From a bacterium (GTDB lineage Bacteria > Verrucomicrobiota > Verrucomicrobiia > Limisphaerales > J093), in the NCBI GenBank assembly GCA_021784265.1, contig JAJXTA010000068.1:1-9254 (forward strand): a stretch of 9,254 nt of DNA, given 5' to 3'. Of the stretch, positions 5,378 through 9,254 are shown one piece after another. Under the pieces are notes generated by a model that searched no databases, was not told the origin of the DNA, and saw only the letters and a program-made list of their open reading frames with translations. Numbering within the stretch: the stretch's first letter is position 1; each line of letters begins with the position of its first letter. The position numbers were made by a program, and so were the translations under genes.

Positions 5378-6522
5378 GCGCCGAGGTCCTGATCGTTTCT
5401 CCCGTGATAGCACCCGCCCGTGGTGGGTTGGCCGACCATTCGCTGCGGTTAGCCCAGGAGTTGGCGGCCAAAATGCGCGTCGCCGTCCTCACCAGCCGGG
5501 GCGCTCGAGGCCCCGAAGGGTTCGAGGTCTTGCCCCGGATCGGTGATTGGCACGCCGGGGCGGCGCTAACGGAGGCGATTGCGAGCTCGGCCCCCAACGC
5601 CACCATCCTGTGGCAATACGTCCCGCATGCCTACGGCCGGGGTGGAGTGAACTTGGCCGTCCCCCGGGTGATGAGGACGTTGCGGCAGCGAGGCCGGCGG
5701 CAAGTGGTTCTCGCCCACGAAATTGCGGCCCCGTTCTCGCCTTGGCCGCACCGCTGCCTTTACGCCTTGAGCCATCGCTACCAGTGGCGCACCCTCCGGA
5801 GCTCCGTCCAGGGGTTGGGCCTCTCGACCGAGGCTTGGTTCGAGGTCTTGCGCCAACGCGAGCCTGCACTGGCGCCTAAACTGTTCCTGGCCCCCTCCCC
5901 AGCGACGATCTCCGTCTGCGCCTGGTCCGGAGAGCTCGCGACGCTTTGGCGGGCGGCGCACGGCTGGGAGGCCACCACCCGCGTCCTGGCCTACTTCGGC
6001 ACCCTGAGCCGGACCAAACAGTTCGCCTGGATCCTCAGGGCGTGGCAGGAGGCGCAAGAGCCGGGCGCGCCGGTGGGTCTGGCGATCATCGGCGACCCGC
6101 CCCGGTTCCGTTGCCCGGCCCACCTCCAGGCCCTCTTCCGACCCCTGGGTTTCCTCCCCGCCGAAGAGGTATCCCGCGCGCTGCGCGCCGCCGATGTGCT
6201 GGCGTTGCCTTACGCCGACGGGGTGTCGGAGCGCCGCACCACGTTCATGGCGGGCTTGGCACATGACCTGGCGGTGGTAACTACCCTCGGTCCGAGCACT
6301 GGCCCCAACCTACGCCAAGCGGCGTTCTTCCGCGCGAGCGGCGCCGGGGAGCCTTCCGAGTTCGCTCGGCACGTCAAGGAGCTGCTGCGGGACCCCGGCC
6401 AGCGGCGGCGAATCGGCGAGAGGGGCGGGACCGCCTACCGGGAGGCCTACGATTGGTCGCGGCTCGTGGCGACCCTCACGGATCGGCTTGGCTCCGGCCC
6501 CGCGCCGCAGTCCCGGGATTGA
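5374..6522 (+). CDS. GT-B fold glycosyltransferase, GT4-like
   Basis: The 382-residue product looks like a two-lobed GT-B glycosyltransferase that moves a sugar from a nucleotide donor onto a glycan or lipid acceptor. The N-terminal lobe starts VLIVSPVIAPARGGLADHS, with the glycine-rich loop and Asp/His that GT4 proteins use early in the fold. The C-terminal lobe begins near residue 203 (VLAYFGTLSRTKQFAWILRAW), where a lysine follows the strand as in donor-phosphate binding. It continues with LAIIGD (236-241), LGFLPAEEVSRALRAADVLALPY (258-280) and DGVSERRTTFMAGLAHDLAVVTT (282-304). The last stretch replaces the classical EX7E with the SxRR-type variant seen in some GT4-like enzymes. No signal peptide or membrane helix is evident, so it is probably cytoplasmic. 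The start overlaps the methyltransferase stop as ATGA, pointing to translational coupling. Donor and acceptor are unknown. Confidence 0.85.
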   Translation: MSAEVLIVSPVIAPARGGLADHSLRLAQELAAKMRVAVLTSRGARGPEGFEVLPRIGDWHAGAALTEAIASSAPNATILWQYVPHAYGRGGVNLAVPRVMRTLRQRGRRQVVLAHEIAAPFSPWPHRCLYALSHRYQWRTLRSSVQGLGLSTEAWFEVLRQREPALAPKLFLAPSPATISVCAWSGELATLWRAAHGWEATTRVLAYFGTLSRTKQFAWILRAWQEAQEPGAPVGLAIIGDPPRFRCPAHLQALFRPLGFLPAEEVSRALRAADVLALPYADGVSERRTTFMAGLAHDLAVVTTLGPSTGPNLRQAAFFRASGAGEPSEFARHVKELLRDPGQRRRIGERGGTAYREAYDWSRLVATLTDRLGSGPAPQSRD

Positions 6523-6524
6523 CC

Positions 6525-6554
6525 GGAGCGGTTCAGGCGCGAACAGGCCGCTCC
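6525..6554. terminator. Hairpin at the convergent gene junction, possible two-way terminator
   Basis: GGAGCG (6525-6530) pairs with CGCTCC (6549-6554), and GTTC (6531-6534) pairs with GAAC (6541-6544). This gives a stem with a 4-base bulge and a 6-base loop. The element starts 3 bp after the glycosyltransferase stop and covers the stop and last codons of the minus-strand gene. Only 10 bp separate the two stop codons, so any terminator must overlap coding sequence. No T-tract follows on either strand, so function is uncertain. Confidence 0.3.
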
Positions 6555-9254
6555 CGCCGGACCACGAAATAAGGCTGGTGGCAGAGGTCGGCGCCCAAGC
6601 CCGGGTGCAGCCAGGCGCGTCCGGCGGCATCGCCGAGCTCGAAGAAATAGAGGAGCGGGAAGGGCGAATCGGTGTACGTGGCCGGAATGGTGGCGGCGAA
6701 GCGGCCACCCCGGACCGTCATCCGCTCCCGCTGCCAGCGCGCGGCCTGGTTGACCCGGCGGTAGTGCAGGTAGAGAGACAGCGGCAAGGCCACGGTTGAA
6801 TTCCCACCCACAACCACCTCGAGCGGAACCTCCGTGCCGCGGCGAAAACCACGCGGCGGGACGTGTTCAACGGGCACGGTCGGGCGCCGCTGCGGCGCCA
6901 GGGCGGTGCGGAGGGCTTGACGGACCTCGCGAGCGGCCGGCTTGGTCTTGACGGCGCGCGCGGCAGCCAAACGACCTTCCATGGCGGCGAGGTCAGCGTC
7001 GATGGCGGGCAACCGGGCCGTCCAATGCCCGCGAAGTTGCGGTTCCAACCCAAAGGTGATGTCCGGCACGTACACGCCAGAGGCGGCGCGGGCCAGCGCG
7101 TTCCACGCGGCGCGGGCCTGTCGATATTGGGCCACGGCCTGCTCGAGCGCGGCGAGGTCTTCCCCTTGGGCGTAGAGGGCAAAGAACACGCCCGCGCGCA
7201 GTTTCGCGGCAAAAAAGCGCCCTAAACCACTTTGGAGGGTGACATCAACGGCCAAGCGGCGGAACTCGGCCGCGTTACGATCCGGCGCGCCCCGCTCCGC
7301 CCGCGTCAATTGCTCCGTGGCCACCTGGGCGAGATGCTCGAGCCACTGGGCAACCTCCAACGGCGAATACTTGGCCGCCCGGCGGCTGGCCAGCAGGTCC
7401 CCGGCATACTCCTCGATGCCCGAAAACAGAGCCGGGTCCAACGGGCTAACCGTGCCAAACCGGCGCGGAGACGGGGAGTCGCCATAGGGCTGCGCCGGGG
7501 CGTTCCGGACGATGGGCATGTTGGCGTACATCTCCGGCCAGAAACTGTTGTTGGCCGCCGAGGGGTCGTGCGCGGTGGTGACCAACGGCAGGATGCGGCT
7601 GGCGTGGCCGAGGGCCAACTCGACGCGGCCTGCCGCCAAGCCGTACGTTCGCCGCAAGCTCCGCCGCCACCCCTGCGGCGAGGCTGTCGGGTCGTAGAGG
7701 AGTCGGCCCCAGAGGCGATAACCGTAGCGGTACTTTTGCCAGGCGCCTCCCGCCGGCCTGAGCCGGGCATCGGCATAGGCGTCGCGTCCGCCGGGCAGGC
7801 CGGAACCTTTCCGGCCCTTGAAGAACAGGGGTTCGCACAGTTCCACCCCGAGGCTGCCGCAGAAGGACGACACCCGGCCGTAAGCGGCGGCCATGGTCGG
7901 ATCCCCCCAGAGCAAGAGCCGCTGCGTCCCCGGCCAGATGCGGTGGAACACGCCGTAGCGGCGGTCCTCGGCCAACAAATCGCCGTAGCCGTAGCGCAAG
8001 AACCGCCGCGAGCCGGCGCTCTGGGCGAAGAACCCCTCGTCGTGAGCTTGGGCTGGGGGCAACTCCAACGGGCGAATGGCGGCCTGGTGGTACGGCAGGC
8101 CCATGTGCTCGGCCCAGTACTTGGGGGAGATCGTCACCGGCAAGCCGGTGGCCAAGGCGAGATCGATCAGGCGCTGGTCCAGGCCCTTGGCGTGCAGGTC
8201 GAGTTCAACCCGCCGCCCGCACCGGGCAACCCCTGCAAAGACCGTTTGCCAAAAGGTGTAACTGCCTTCCGGCACCCCGCTCTCGCCATGAACCCGGAAG
8301 GTGAGGCCGCTGATGGCGGGGCAGGCGTCCAGCAGCCGACCCAGGGCCTCGCGGCAATAGCCGGCGTGGGTTTCCGGCGTCAGCCCCGCGATGGTGTAGT
8401 TCGCCTGGGGACTGTTCGTCCACTGATACGCGTGGGTCCACAACCCCAGGTGGAACTGCAGGCCACGCGAGGTTGCCGCCGTGCCAATGAAACGGAGCTC
8501 GTCCAGGTTGTGGTCCCGCTCGGCGTCGGGCAACCCCACGGCCCGCACGGGATAGCCGGGGACCGCCAGGAAGAACGGATAAGCGAAGTGGAAATAGGCG
8601 TCGCGAATGCCGGTGGGAAAATCATACCCCAACCCCAGCGTAAGACTGAACCGGTTGAACCGCTGCGCCACCAGCATGGTCAGGTACTCTTCCCAGAACG
8701 CCCGGTTGTAAAACCACGGTTTGTCCTCGACCTCGCTGACGAAGGCGCGCGCGACGCTGCGGATGGGGTTGGCGGGTTGGGCGACGGTGGCTTCGTCCGG
8801 CGTCAGGACGGCGAGCGGGTTGTGGGCGTGGTCCACTTGGTCTGCCAACTCCAGCAGGGCATAAACCAAGCCGCGCTCATCCCGGCCGCACACCAGCAAC
8901 CGCGAGGGGCCAGCCCGCGCCGGCTCGGGCACCAAGGCAAACGATTCCGGCGCCGTCGGGACGGAGACGCCTGCTCGCCCCAGGAGTTGGACCGCCACCG
9001 GGTCTTCCGACGTGCTGGCGAGGAGGGTGACGACAGGGGCCGATGCGCCGGCCGGTCCGGCACCCTGAACGAGGGCCACACCCCGGACCTGCAGCGCGGA
9101 GACGATCTGCTCGAGCGCCCAGGCGACGCTGGCCGATTGGGCACTGGGATGGGCCGAGCGCAAGAGGGCGACGCGGGCAGCTCCCGAGGCGGCGGCGGCC
9201 CCCGCGAGCGGGCCCTGCAAACCGCTGGCGACTGCTCCGGCCGCCAACCCCGCC
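6533..9254 (-). CDS. Large GH67/GH20-like, probably exported glycoside hydrolase-like protein (5' partial)
   Basis: The minus-strand frame stays open to the right edge and ends at TGA (6535-6533). The only start-like codon near the edge is TTG (9247-9245). The codons before it also read small hydrophobic residues, so the true start and probably the first part of a Sec or Tat signal peptide lie outside; the Ala/Gly-rich stretch here looks like its hydrophobic end. Residues numbered from that TTG: 25-140 resemble the GH67/GH20 N-terminal alpha/beta domain (RGLVYALLELADQV at 125-138). From 160 to about 520 is a likely TIM-barrel, with FNRFSLTLGLGYDF (197-210), HGESG (320-324), DLHAKGLD (350-357), SPKYWAEHMGLPYH (374-387) and LLLWGDP (444-450). 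A helical segment (about 610-790) and a C-terminal beta-sandwich-like part ending PYFVVRR (892-898) follow. No catalytic pair can be assigned with confidence; Glu322 and Asp350 are candidates. A polysaccharide-cleaving role, for example on glucuronic-acid-containing glycans, is inference. Codon use and GC match the neighbours. Confidence 0.8.
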   Translation of the reverse strand, partial: AGLAAGAVASGLQGPLAGAAAASGAARVALLRSAHPSAQSASVAWALEQIVSALQVRGVALVQGAGPAGASAPVVTLLASTSEDPVAVQLLGRAGVSVPTAPESFALVPEPARAGPSRLLVCGRDERGLVYALLELADQVDHAHNPLAVLTPDEATVAQPANPIRSVARAFVSEVEDKPWFYNRAFWEEYLTMLVAQRFNRFSLTLGLGYDFPTGIRDAYFHFAYPFFLAVPGYPVRAVGLPDAERDHNLDELRFIGTAATSRGLQFHLGLWTHAYQWTNSPQANYTIAGLTPETHAGYCREALGRLLDACPAISGLTFRVHGESGVPEGSYTFWQTVFAGVARCGRRVELDLHAKGLDQRLIDLALATGLPVTISPKYWAEHMGLPYHQAAIRPLELPPAQAHDEGFFAQSAGSRRFLRYGYGDLLAEDRRYGVFHRIWPGTQRLLLWGDPTMAAAYGRVSSFCGSLGVELCEPLFFKGRKGSGLPGGRDAYADARLRPAGGAWQKYRYGYRLWGRLLYDPTASPQGWRRSLRRTYGLAAGRVELALGHASRILPLVTTAHDPSAANNSFWPEMYANMPIVRNAPAQPYGDSPSPRRFGTVSPLDPALFSGIEEYAGDLLASRRAAKYSPLEVAQWLEHLAQVATEQLTRAERGAPDRNAAEFRRLAVDVTLQSGLGRFFAAKLRAGVFFALYAQGEDLAALEQAVAQYRQARAAWNALARAASGVYVPDITFGLEPQLRGHWTARLPAIDADLAAMEGRLAAARAVKTKPAAREVRQALRTALAPQRRPTVPVEHVPPRGFRRGTEVPLEVVVGGNSTVALPLSLYLHYRRVNQAARWQRERMTVRGGRFAATIPATYTDSPFPLLYFFELGDAAGRAWLHPGLGADLCHQPYFVVRRERPVRA

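Noticed and set aside
5566..6264. A 232-codon minus-strand frame inside the glycosyltransferase gene
   Set aside because: The glycosyltransferase on the + strand has coherent GT-B motifs throughout; the antisense translation has none.
6501..6541. CGCGCC...GGCGCG inverted repeat across the convergent junction
   Set aside because: A 6-bp stem with a 29-base loop is not a credible terminator; the nearer stem at 6525-6554 is better.

Overview
The window is GC-rich bacterial DNA from a Gram-negative organism; the LPS-export permease shows that an outer membrane is present. I see no ribosomal RNA, tRNA, CRISPR array or mobile element. The protein style suggests Verrucomicrobiota or a related PVC lineage: the LptF/G sequence, the DHLAATP-type desulfurase homologue and the large GH67-like protein all fit. 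This placement is inference from remembered family resemblance, not from a search. None of the six visible start codons has a recognisable Shine-Dalgarno sequence.

Region 1 (1-221) holds the C-terminal end of a TPR-type protein. Region 2 (about 240-3260) is an iron-sulfur assembly cluster on the + strand: an IscU-type scaffold, an IscS/NifS-type cysteine desulfurase homologue, and an Mrp/ApbC P-loop ATPase. The scaffold keeps its three cysteines, its aspartate and the LPPVK motif. The desulfurase homologue has arginine where the PLP-binding lysine should be and has changed two other PLP-contact positions. It nevertheless keeps the mobile-loop cysteine and an IscU-binding-like C-terminal segment. 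The Mrp protein has an intact nucleotide site but no CxxC. This trio is the most unusual part of the window: it looks like a scaffold and carrier paired with a desulfurase that should not be able to do ordinary PLP chemistry. A strong hairpin after mrp closes the region.

Region 3 (3368-6522) is a tight + strand operon for the cell envelope: an LptF/LptG-family permease, an FkbM-type methyltransferase 6 bp downstream, and a GT-B (GT4-like) glycosyltransferase overlapping it by ATGA. Together they suggest synthesis or modification of a surface glycan alongside LPS transport.

Region 4 (6533-9254) is one long minus-strand gene that runs off the right edge. It encodes a probably exported, multi-domain protein resembling GH67/GH20-type glycoside hydrolases. 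It converges on the glycosyltransferase with only 10 bp between stop codons, and an imperfect hairpin sits at the junction. Intergenic stretches are all below 300 bp.
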